A stretch of 5,529 bases of DNA from Actinomycetota bacterium (GTDB lineage Bacteria; Actinomycetota; Actinomycetes; S36-B12; UBA5976), in NCBI GenBank assembly GCA_947373075.1, contig CANBWF010000084.1:1-5529 (forward strand). Direction: 5' to 3'. The position numbers were made by a program, and so were the translations under genes. The notes under the pieces are model-generated. The model did not search any database and was not told the DNA's origin. It worked only from the letters and a program-made list of their open reading frames with translations. Of the stretch, positions 1 to 5,529 are shown piece by piece. Numbering within the stretch: position 1 is the first letter of the stretch; the number at the start of each line of letters is the position of its first letter.

Positions 1-302
1 TAGCGGCTCGAATTGTGGCCGAAGGATTATCAGTTCGCAGCGTTGAAGAGATCGTTTCTGTTGGCCTGGCCGACAAGCCAAAGGCAGGCAAACCGGCTAA
101 GACCAAAGGAGTCATTAGTGCACCCGGTTTGGCTGAATTAGGTGAGCGCATGTCAGCTCGATTAGATACCCGAGTGACCCTGGCTGTTGGGCAAAAACGC
201 GGCAAAGTCATCATTGAATTCGCCACTTTGGAAGATTTACGCAGAATTGTTGAAATCGTAGATCCGCCAACCCGTGGCATGTTCGGTGAACCTCTACTTT
301 AG
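1..302 (+). CDS. parB: Chromosome partitioning protein ParB, C-terminal part (5' end outside window)
   Basis: ParB is the CTP-dependent clamp that loads at parS sites near the origin and works with ParA to segregate the chromosome. Only the last 99 codons are here; the frame is open to the left edge and ends with TAG at 300-302. The fragment opens with AARIVAEGLSVRSVEEIV, typical of the end of the ParB DNA-binding core, so the in-frame GTG at 15 is an internal valine and not a start. A short lysine- and proline-rich linker follows. The last 55 or so residues match the ParB C-terminal dimerisation domain (LDTRVTLAVGQKRGKVIIEF, then LEDLRRIVEIV), including the basic QKRGK patch that contacts DNA in other ParBs. 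It converges on cwlM, as in mycobacteria, where parA and gidB lie upstream. No parS-like 16-mer (TGTTTCACGTGAAACA) was noticed. Identity is confident; the N-terminal CTPase part cannot be seen. Confidence 0.93.
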   Translation, partial: AARIVAEGLSVRSVEEIVSVGLADKPKAGKPAKTKGVISAPGLAELGERMSARLDTRVTLAVGQKRGKVIIEFATLEDLRRIVEIVDPPTRGMFGEPLL

Positions 303-304
303 GG

Positions 305-333
305 TTGTACACAGGTGAACAACCTGTGGAGAA
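305..333. promoter_or_regulatory. Hairpin overlapping a cluster of DnaA-box-like 9-mers
   Basis: Three bases after the parB stop, TTGTACACA (305-313) fits the DnaA-box consensus TTRTNCACA exactly. On the other strand TTGTTCACC (322-314) and TTCTCCACA (333-325) each miss that consensus at one position. The same stretch holds a 7-bp inverted repeat, CACAGGT (310-316) and ACCTGTG (322-328), around a 5-base loop. No T-run follows the hairpin on either strand, so it is not a canonical intrinsic terminator. It could be a DnaA-binding or titration site, a 3' stabilising hairpin for parB mRNA, or chance. By base composition one perfect box is expected about once in three windows this size, so the clustering carries most of the weight. 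Confidence 0.35.
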
Positions 334-342
334 GTACCATTA

Positions 343-358
343 TGTGACCTAAGTCACA
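343..358. promoter_or_regulatory. Perfect CRP/GlxR-type operator palindrome
   Basis: TGTGACCTAAGTCACA consists of a perfect 6-bp inverted repeat around CTAA. It fits the cAMP-receptor consensus TGTGA-N6-TCACA and the corynebacterial GlxR form TGTGANNTANNTCACA at every fixed position. With equal base frequencies, 12 fixed positions would occur by chance about 0.0003 times in this window. Both flanking genes end here, so the site sits at no obvious promoter. It may control an unrecognised transcript, act as a distant or structural site, or be the stem of a weak parB terminator: the plus strand continues ATTATTGTCTTT, which is T-rich but has no proper U-tract. The motif match is certain; its function is inferred. 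Confidence 0.5.
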
Positions 359-495
359 ATTATTGTCTTTCCTAAGTATTCAGACCAAGCTGCGCAAATC
401 AAAGTGCAACAGCGAATCAAGTTAGTGCTGAACTTAGGGCCTAGTAGTCGAGCCAAGTCGGACACTAATTTGTCGATATGACGACGAAAAAAGTT

Positions 496-1572
496 TTAAC
501 CGATCCGAACAGCTAGTACGCGACTAACTGCCAAGGCCAACGCACTTGAAATGACATCTCGTTGGCTTGCCTCAGCCAGAACTTTGCTGTCCGCCAGATT
601 AGTGGCGTAACCCAAATCAATTCTTACCACTGGCATCCGGGTTAATCGCAGTAGATCACCAGTTCGCGCATGTGCCCGACAGTCTTGCAGTTTGGTCTGC
701 GCGGTGATTTCCTGTTGCACAGTGTCGGCAAGGCGTTCACCCATTACAGATTTAGAAAGACTGTGCCCAAAGTATGAAGTGGCCACACCGTTCGCTTGTG
801 GATTGCTGCACTTATCTAAATGCAGCGACAAAACTAAATCAACTTTTTGTTCGTTTGCTAGACGGGCGCATTCACGTTCATCGGTTCGAGCAGATTTCGC
901 TGAGCGAGCAAAAACAACCAAACTGCCAGCTGCTGAAAGGCGACCTTCAAGTCGGGTAGCAATGTCCCAACACACATCTGCAATCGAGATGTCAGTGCCG
1001 ACAAGCTTCGTTGCATCATCGCTGATGTCCAACAGGATAGTTGCTGATTCAACCCCATGACCAAAATCGATAGCAGCCAGATCACGCAGGTGTTCTTGGT
1101 TTCCGCCCGAAACGGTGCGCGTTAGACGGACAAAAGCTGCAAACACTGCCGGACCGCAAGTGCCGTCGTCAGAAAGCCCAACGCTGCGTTGGAATTCCCT
1201 AACTGCATGATCTGTTATCGGACCAAAGACGCCGTCAAGGCGATCAACATTGAAACCAAGTTCCTGCAATTTATGTTGCAAGGCGGCAACATCTTCGCCA
1301 TGAATCATTTTGCCGGGCATGTAAGTAAGAATTCGATCGCCTAGAACCCAGTGAGCTTCTTCAAGTCTGCGATAAGTTTGCGGACCAACAATGCCATCGA
1401 TAGTCAGGCCCCTGGATTGTTGGAATAGCCGAACAGCATTCAATACTTCATCATCGAAAACTTGTGATGCATGTGCACCCTGTTCCGGTAATAACCCAAG
1501 TCGAGACAGGCGTTGTCGAACCTCAACAACTACAGGATCGACATCGCCATTTCGCAGTGAAACGGCAACCAT
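496..1572 (-). CDS. cwlM: CwlM-like peptidoglycan-binding protein with degenerate amidase_3 domain
   Basis: This 358-residue protein has two N-terminal PG_binding_1 repeats (about 10-70 and 92-150; VGPQTYRRL in the first, VFGPITDHAVREFQRS in the second) and an amidase_3 fold (about 165-355). There is no signal peptide or membrane segment, so it is probably cytoplasmic, like mycobacterial CwlM, which regulates MurA and contacts MurJ and FhaA. The active site looks eroded. If strand ATILLD (177-182) is the first amidase strand, ISDDA replaces PGHGG. The second zinc ligand Glu appears to be Ile197. His251 (LSLHLD) remains. The usual catalytic Glu is Asp319 (VRIDLGYATN). The protein ends right after the amidase domain; mycobacterial CwlM is about 50 residues longer. 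An in-frame TAG (1576-1578) two codons upstream makes the ATG at 1572 the first possible start. No Shine-Dalgarno is visible and trxA ends 7 bases upstream, suggesting coupled translation. A weakly active amidase cannot be excluded. Confidence 0.85.
   Translation of the reverse strand: MVAVSLRNGDVDPVVVEVRQRLSRLGLLPEQGAHASQVFDDEVLNAVRLFQQSRGLTIDGIVGPQTYRRLEEAHWVLGDRILTYMPGKMIHGEDVAALQHKLQELGFNVDRLDGVFGPITDHAVREFQRSVGLSDDGTCGPAVFAAFVRLTRTVSGGNQEHLRDLAAIDFGHGVESATILLDISDDATKLVGTDISIADVCWDIATRLEGRLSAAGSLVVFARSAKSARTDERECARLANEQKVDLVLSLHLDKCSNPQANGVATSYFGHSLSKSVMGERLADTVQQEITAQTKLQDCRAHARTGDLLRLTRMPVVRIDLGYATNLADSKVLAEASQRDVISSALALAVSRVLAVRIG
510..530 (-). terminator. Possible 3' hairpin at the end of cwlM, followed by a T6 run
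   Basis: In the minus-strand RNA, CAGTTAGT (530-523) can pair with ACTAGCTG (517-510) over a CGCGT loop, giving 8 bp with one G-U pair. It lies inside the last codons of cwlM. A run of six T follows at 492-487, just past the TAA stop. The 17 bases between stem and T-run are too many for a textbook intrinsic terminator, so this may be only an mRNA 3'-end structure. Confidence 0.22.
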
Positions 1573-1579
1573 GGACTAT

Positions 1580-1903
1580 TTAAAGATATTCAGCCAATTC
1601 AGCAAGCAAAGTAGCTTTTGGCTTAGCGCCAATAATTTGCTTAACTAACTGGCCATCCTTGTAAAGATTTAATGTTGGAATTGATGTGATTCCGCTGTTT
1701 GCAGCAATCGCTGGATTCACATCGACGTCAATTTTGGCAATCACCAATTTGTCGGCCAATTCGCCGGCAAGCTCTTCAAGGATGGGAGCAACCTGCTTAC
1801 AAGGGCCACACCAAGTCGCCCAAAAGTCAACAAGCACAGGCTTGCTGTTAGTTAAAACCGTATCGGCGAAAGTCGCGTCGGTTACTTCTACTGTTGCACC
1901 CAT
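1580..1903 (-). CDS. trxA: Thioredoxin
   Basis: A 107-residue single-domain thioredoxin, the family's usual length, which reduces protein disulfides in the cytoplasm and is recharged by TrxB. The active site WCGPC is at residues 31-35 within VDFWATWCGPCKQVAP. The buried Asp26 (LVDFW) and the cis-proline loop TSIPT (Pro76) are present, as are the late glycines YKDG and IIGAK. There is no signal peptide. The ATG at 1903 is supported by a strong AAGGAG (1915-1910) six bases upstream, and an in-frame TGA a few codons further upstream excludes a longer start. It follows trxB after 57 bases and precedes cwlM by 7, so it is probably transcribed with both. No key residue is missing. The equivalent mycobacterial gene at this position is trxC. 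Confidence 0.97.
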   Translation of the reverse strand: MGATVEVTDATFADTVLTNSKPVLVDFWATWCGPCKQVAPILEELAGELADKLVIAKIDVDVNPAIAANSGITSIPTLNLYKDGQLVKQIIGAKPKATLLAELAEYL

Positions 1904-1960
1904 TATTTTCTCCTTAATGATTGCTCATGCTGTTCCAAGCATAGAGTGTCGTAAGTTTTA

Positions 1961-2896
1961 TTAGCTCTTATGTGACAAGAAGCGTTCAGCATCAAGGGCT
2001 GCAGCGCAACCAGAGCCAGCCGCAGTAATAGCCTGACGATAAGTATGGTCAACCAAATCGCCAGCCGCAAATACGCCCGCAAGGTTGGTTGCTGTAGATC
2101 CAGGCTTGGTTAAGACATAACCTTCGTTGTCCAGATCAACCTGTCCGTTGACTAGTTCAGATCGTGGATCATGACCAATTGCGACAAAAAGTCCGGTGAT
2201 GGCCAGCTCTGAAGTTTCTCCAGTATTGGTGTCACGCAAGGTAACGCCAGTGAGTTTTCCGTCACCATGGATTTCGGCAACTTCGCTATTCCAAGCGAAC
2301 TTAATTTTGGGATCGTTATGTGCGCGTTCAGCCATGATTTTGCTGGCGCGAAGTTCCCCACGTCGGTGAATCAAAGTGACACTATCTGCAAAGCGCGTAA
2401 GGAAAGTAGCCTCTTCAATTGCTGAGTCGCCACCACCCACAACTGCGATGTCTTGTCCGCGGAAAAAGAAACCATCACAAGTAGCACACCAAGAAACGCC
2501 ATGACCAGATAATTCTTTTTCGTTTGGCAAACCAAGTTCGCGATAGCTCGAGCCCATTGCCAAAACAACTGAGTGGCTTTGGTACTGCTTACCTGAACTA
2601 TCGGTAACAGTCTTGATCTCGCCAGTTAACTCAGCGATAGTTACATCGTCAGTAATAAATTTTGCGCCAAATCGCTCGGCCTGGGCGCGCATGTTTTCCA
2701 TAAGAGCTGGACCCATGATGCCTTCGGTAAACCCTGGGAAGTTCTCAACTTCAGTAGTGTTCATTAGTGCGCCACCAGCAGTAACTGCACCCTCAAACAC
2801 AATTGGATTCAATTGCGCGCGAGCAGCATAAATGGCCGCGGTATAGCCAGATGGACCTGATCCAATAATGATTAGTTCAGCGACTTCAGTAGTCAT
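1961..2896 (-). CDS. trxB: Thioredoxin reductase (NADPH, FAD)
   Basis: A 311-residue low-molecular-weight thioredoxin reductase that passes electrons from NADPH through FAD and a redox disulfide to thioredoxin. In order: FAD-binding GSGPSG (12-17), the GGALMNTTEVENFPGF region (41-56), the redox pair CATC (137-140, WCATCDG), NADPH-binding GGGDSA (154-159) with HRR (177-179) and RAS (183-185), and the C-terminal FAD motif FAAGD (276-280) followed by YRQAITAAGSGCAAALDAE. All expected catalytic and cofactor motifs are intact and the length is typical. The ATG at 2896 has AAAGGA (2908-2903) six bases upstream; the nearest other ATG, at 2922, is out of frame. Substrate is almost certainly the adjacent trxA product. 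The 81-base gap upstream may carry its own promoter. Ferredoxin/flavodoxin-dependent relatives are less likely given the HRR NADPH signature. Confidence 0.97.
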   Translation of the reverse strand: MTTEVAELIIIGSGPSGYTAAIYAARAQLNPIVFEGAVTAGGALMNTTEVENFPGFTEGIMGPALMENMRAQAERFGAKFITDDVTIAELTGEIKTVTDSSGKQYQSHSVVLAMGSSYRELGLPNEKELSGHGVSWCATCDGFFFRGQDIAVVGGGDSAIEEATFLTRFADSVTLIHRRGELRASKIMAERAHNDPKIKFAWNSEVAEIHGDGKLTGVTLRDTNTGETSELAITGLFVAIGHDPRSELVNGQVDLDNEGYVLTKPGSTATNLAGVFAAGDLVDHTYRQAITAAGSGCAAALDAERFLSHKS

Positions 2897-2934
2897 GATT
2901 CGTCCTTTGCTTGCGGGTACATTCGGCGTTCTTT

Positions 2935-2965
2935 AGTTTACGCAGATGCCTATTGCACAATTCAT
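2935..2965 (-). promoter_or_regulatory. Candidate promoter for trxB-trxA-cwlM
   Basis: The 81 bases between the pseudokinase and trxB form the array's largest gap. Read on the minus strand, ATGAAT (2965-2960), 18 bases, then GTA (2941-2939) resembles the SigR-type oxidative-stress consensus GGGAAT-N18-GTT with three mismatches. The same place offers a sigma-70-like -10, TAAACT (2940-2935), whose best upstream hexamer TTGTGC (2960-2955) is only 14 bases away, which is too close. Streptomyces trxBA is known to use SigR, so such a site would make sense, but the match is weak and there may be no promoter here. Confidence 0.2.
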
Positions 2966-2977
2966 GTGGCGTATGAG

Positions 2978-4465
2978 TTACAACGCGACTCTGACTTCAG
3001 CTATTCCGCCCACATAGTTACCAATTTCATTGCGGGGTACTTTAACCAACCAAATCAAAAGGTATCGACCATTTTGTGGACTTTCTGGGCTAAAGGTTTC
3101 GGTTTTGTTGGAGTTGCTGACTGTGCCGAGCACTGAGGCGCTAGCCAAATCTGGGGTAGCAGAGTCACTGATAAAGACGCTTGCTCCGTGAGCCGGGGAA
3201 GTGAAAGTAACATCCACGTGGGCAACTTTTGTAGTTTCGCCCAAATCAATCAGCAAACCAACACCAGCTTTTTTACCCAAGGTATTTGAGTAGTAATTAG
3301 TCGTTACCCAAGCAGTCTTTGGCAAGCCATCAATTGCAAGTTTTGCCAAGTCAGAATTTTCTTCTCCGTCGCCGTAAGGATCGTAACCAGTTGCTGACAC
3401 CGGTGTGGCGTAGCGCGTTGGCCAAAAGTCTGAAGAAGTGCTCGGTGAGGCTGAGATCGAATTGCTTGGGCTACTTGATGCACTCGCTGTACTTGTCACG
3501 ACAGGATTCGAAGGCAGACTTGCAGGTGCATTGTGGAAATTATGTGTCATTAGCTGCCAGCCCGCCCAGCCGAATAGGTAGGTGATTGCCAAAGCCAGAG
3601 TAATTGCACGCAAGCGCCTTGATTTGGGAATATCTTTGCCATGCCAGGTGACTTCATGAGCAGTCCAACGATTTACGGCAGCTTGTAAGTCGGCAATCAT
3701 CGAAGCATTCGTGATTGAAATTTCCTGAAGCAATTCATCAACAGTTGTGAATGTTCCATCTTGGGTTTTTTCATAAAGTTGGTCAATTGCCACGCCCACA
3801 CCAACACGTTGTTGGCTAGGCAATGTCAGAGTTTTGTTGTCCAGAATTTCCGCCGCGGGCAACGCACCCACAGAACCGTTAGGCCAAGTAGCTGTGACCA
3901 TCGCAAAAAGTAGATCACCAATTCCAGCGATGTCGGTGGATTTAGTATTTCCATCGGCGGTGAATAATGCGCCATCAATACCAAAGCCAGTGACGCGAAC
4001 TTCACCAGCATCGTTTAGATAAACATTTCTGGGCCTAAGGCGACCGTGCACAAGTCCGAGTTCGTGCATCGCACCCACCGCGCTAGTTACTTGCGCCAAT
4101 ACCCGCAGAGCTTCTTTAACTGATAAGGGTTCTAGGTTTTTGCCAAGAATATGGTCAATGGTTTGGCCATCAACCCATTCAGTAACAACTCCTAAATACG
4201 GTTCAGTGCTATCTATGGCACGCACACCAGTCACAAAATCCTGCTCGACAATATCCAAGATCGCTACAGCATTTCGACTGCTATTTACAGCTGCTGCTTT
4301 TGCATGTGCCAATAAGTTTTGTGCTCGTGGATCGTGATGTGGAAGTAGCACAATGCAGACGACTCGGTTTAGTGAGTTATCTATAGCCCGCCAAAGCACG
4401 GCGTTATGACTTGAATTTATTTGAACATCTAAGGAGTAGCGTTCGGTAAAAGTACGCGTGGCCAT
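2978..4465 (-). CDS. Membrane-anchored Ser/Thr pseudokinase with extracellular discoidin-like domain (MviN-associated)
   Basis: This 495-residue protein matches the C-terminal half of mycobacterial MviN (Rv3910), encoded here as a separate gene. Residues about 10-255 form a kinase-like fold lacking the catalytic motifs: no glycine-rich loop, Ile38 where the ATP-binding lysine is expected (VVCIVLL), HGRLRPRN (140-147) for HRDLKPEN, and GFG (160-162) for DFG. A basic stretch KSRRLR leads into one membrane helix (about 287-305). Outside the membrane lie a Ser/Thr-rich linker (about 322-346) and a C-terminal beta-rich domain (about 358-495; LAIDGLPKTAW, then LLIDLGETTKVAHVDVTF) resembling discoidin or carbohydrate-binding modules. 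In mycobacteria the pseudokinase is phosphorylated by PknB and binds FhaA, restraining peptidoglycan synthesis; a similar role is inferred. The ATG at 4465 has AAGGA (4476-4472) six bases upstream, inside the end of murJ, and an in-frame TAG at 4480-4478 blocks a longer form. A catalytically active kinase is unlikely. Confidence 0.85.
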   Translation of the reverse strand: MATRTFTERYSLDVQINSSHNAVLWRAIDNSLNRVVCIVLLPHHDPRAQNLLAHAKAAAVNSSRNAVAILDIVEQDFVTGVRAIDSTEPYLGVVTEWVDGQTIDHILGKNLEPLSVKEALRVLAQVTSAVGAMHELGLVHGRLRPRNVYLNDAGEVRVTGFGIDGALFTADGNTKSTDIAGIGDLLFAMVTATWPNGSVGALPAAEILDNKTLTLPSQQRVGVGVAIDQLYEKTQDGTFTTVDELLQEISITNASMIADLQAAVNRWTAHEVTWHGKDIPKSRRLRAITLALAITYLFGWAGWQLMTHNFHNAPASLPSNPVVTSTASASSSPSNSISASPSTSSDFWPTRYATPVSATGYDPYGDGEENSDLAKLAIDGLPKTAWVTTNYYSNTLGKKAGVGLLIDLGETTKVAHVDVTFTSPAHGASVFISDSATPDLASASVLGTVSNSNKTETFSPESPQNGRYLLIWLVKVPRNEIGNYVGGIAEVRVAL

Positions 4466-4467
4466 CC

Positions 4468-5529
4468 TTAGTCCTTGCTAGAAATTCTTCTCACAATTTG
4501 GCTAACCACGGAAGTAACTTCGTTAATCCGCATTATTTTGGCTAGTGCCACATAACCTATCGCAAGAATCACAGTAAATAGCGTAATTTGCTTTAGCGCA
4601 TCCGCAGTTGAGTTGCTTGCGAACATATGAGTTGCGCCGCTCCAGGCAATAAGTCCAGAAAGCAACACTGCTACTAAAACTCTGGCCAACAATTGCACCA
4701 GGGCTTTTGTTGGAATCTCTGGCAACCTTCGAGTGACTCGATTCCAAGTAACAAAGCAAATAACAATGTATGCAATGGAATATGCCAGAGCCAAACTTGG
4801 CACTTTGTATTTATCGCTTACTGTGAAATAGAGGACCAAGCCAATACTCATGTGCAATGCATTGAACCCGAGATTAAACATGAATGGGGTTTTTGTATTT
4901 TCTTGCGCGTAGTAGGTACGAAGTAAAACATAGAAGATGGAAAATGCTGGCAAGCCAATGGCAAACATACTTGAGATGTAACCAACGGCTGCGCCTTGAT
5001 CGTGGCTTGCTGCGCCATGGCCGTAAAGGATTACTCCAATTTGGCTGCCCATGAAGTACAACACTGCAGCGCACGGAATTAGGTAAGTGATCACATTACG
5101 AAGTGCACTGCCAAGCTCTTGCCCAAAGGCTGAAAGGTTTTCAGAATGTGAGTGATCGCTTAGCCGTGGCAGCAGGGCAGTGATAATCGAAACTGTAATT
5201 ATCGAATGTGGCAGCATCATCATTAGCTGCCCTTTTTGGTACGACGTGAAACCCATTGCAACTTCGGCATTTTGTGCTGCGACTACGTTGGCGTATGTCG
5301 TTAGCTTTGAGATGATCAAAAAAGAAACCTGGTTTACAAATACAAACCCGATGGTCCAAATGGCGAGGTCGCCTAATTTTCCTAACCCGGAATCTCGGAA
5401 ATCAAATCTTGGTGAGAATGAGTAACCACTTTTGCGCAGCGCGGGAAATAGAATCCCTGCTTGCACGACTACGCCCAAAGTGGTGCCAGCTCCAAGTAGT
5501 GCCAACTGTCCACTTGTCACACTTTGCGT
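4468..5529 (-). CDS. murJ: Lipid II flippase MurJ (MviN), C-terminal part (5' end outside window)
   Basis: MurJ, a MOP-superfamily transporter, flips lipid II across the cytoplasmic membrane for peptidoglycan assembly. The frame stays open to the right edge; the GTG at 5520 is internal, since three more codons precede it and MurJ proteins usually exceed 500 residues. The 353 visible residues begin at LALLGAGTTLGVVVQA, characteristic of TM6, and contain about nine hydrophobic helices, which fits TM6-TM14. Recognisable family stretches include MLPHSIITVSIITALLPRLS (TM8), IGVILYGHG, and YVLLRTYYAQENTKTPF (the TM10-11 turn). The protein ends in a short basic tail, VRRISSKD, at TAA (4468-4470), two bases before the pseudokinase start, so it is not fused to the kinase domain as in Mycobacterium. 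Wzx-type relatives in the same superfamily are less likely given the neighbours. Confidence 0.93.
   Translation of the reverse strand, partial: TQSVTSGQLALLGAGTTLGVVVQAGILFPALRKSGYSFSPRFDFRDSGLGKLGDLAIWTIGFVFVNQVSFLIISKLTTYANVVAAQNAEVAMGFTSYQKGQLMMMLPHSIITVSIITALLPRLSDHSHSENLSAFGQELGSALRNVITYLIPCAAVLYFMGSQIGVILYGHGAASHDQGAAVGYISSMFAIGLPAFSIFYVLLRTYYAQENTKTPFMFNLGFNALHMSIGLVLYFTVSDKYKVPSLALAYSIAYIVICFVTWNRVTRRLPEIPTKALVQLLARVLVAVLLSGLIAWSGATHMFASNSTADALKQITLFTVILAIGYVALAKIMRINEVTSVVSQIVRRISSKD

Noticed and set aside
15..17. GTG as the start of a small 95-residue protein
   Set aside because: The frame stays open to the left edge and the upstream residues AARI continue a ParB motif, so this is an internal valine.
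338..340. Minus-strand ATG opening a 13-codon frame in the convergent gap
   Set aside because: No ribosome binding site, very short, and overlaps the hairpin and DnaA-box-like words; no support for translation.
419..435. Inverted repeat AAGTT/AACTT with a 7-base loop, considered as part of a small RNA
   Set aside because: Weak stem, no convincing promoter or terminator around it, and no match to an RNA family I recognise.
303..495. Search for tRNA, parS site, CRISPR or insertion-sequence ends in the convergent region
   Set aside because: No cloverleaf, no TGTTTCACGTGAAACA-like palindrome, no spaced repeats and no terminal inverted repeats with target duplication were seen.
692..1060. Plus-strand 122-codon open frame inside cwlM
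   Set aside because: It lies wholly antisense to a well-supported gene, has no recognisable domain and is Cys/Ser/Arg-rich, as is typical of complementary-strand shadows.
1927..1942. Inverted repeat ATGCT/AGCAT between trxB and trxA
   Set aside because: Only 5 bp with a 6-base loop, no T-run, and A/T-rich; expected by chance and not enough for a terminator or processing site.

Overview
This window looks like an origin-proximal piece of an actinobacterial chromosome. The gene order murJ - pseudokinase - trxB - trxA - cwlM, facing parB tail to tail, matches the arrangement known near oriC in mycobacteria and other Actinobacteria. G+C is only about 47-50% in the lines I counted by hand, low for the phylum. 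Low G+C together with tight spacing suggests a small-genome lineage such as the freshwater acI group (Nanopelagicales). That placement is inference; the phylum-level assignment rests on gene order and protein content.

Layout. The first 302 bases on the plus strand are the 3' end of parB. A 193-base convergent intergenic region follows, with a hairpin overlapping DnaA-box-like words and a perfect CRP/GlxR-type palindrome. Everything from 496 to the right edge is one minus-strand array, in transcription order: murJ (5' end beyond the window), a membrane-anchored pseudokinase with an extracellular discoidin-like domain, trxB, trxA and cwlM. Gaps in that order are 2, 81, 57 and 7 bases. The 81-base gap before trxB is the only internal one with much room for a promoter.

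How the genes fit together. MurJ flips lipid II. In mycobacteria the pseudokinase is fused to MurJ (MviN) and recruits FhaA, while CwlM, an amidase-fold protein, regulates MurA and contacts MurJ and FhaA. Here the pseudokinase is a separate gene, and CwlM has a degraded metal and catalytic site and lacks the mycobacterial C-terminal tail. Thioredoxin reductase and thioredoxin form a cytoplasmic disulfide-reducing pair between the two cell-wall genes.

I see no wholly new system. The best leads are the GlxR-like palindrome where neither flanking gene needs a promoter, the DnaA-box-like cluster beside parB, and the apparent reorganisation of the MurJ/pseudokinase/CwlM control module.
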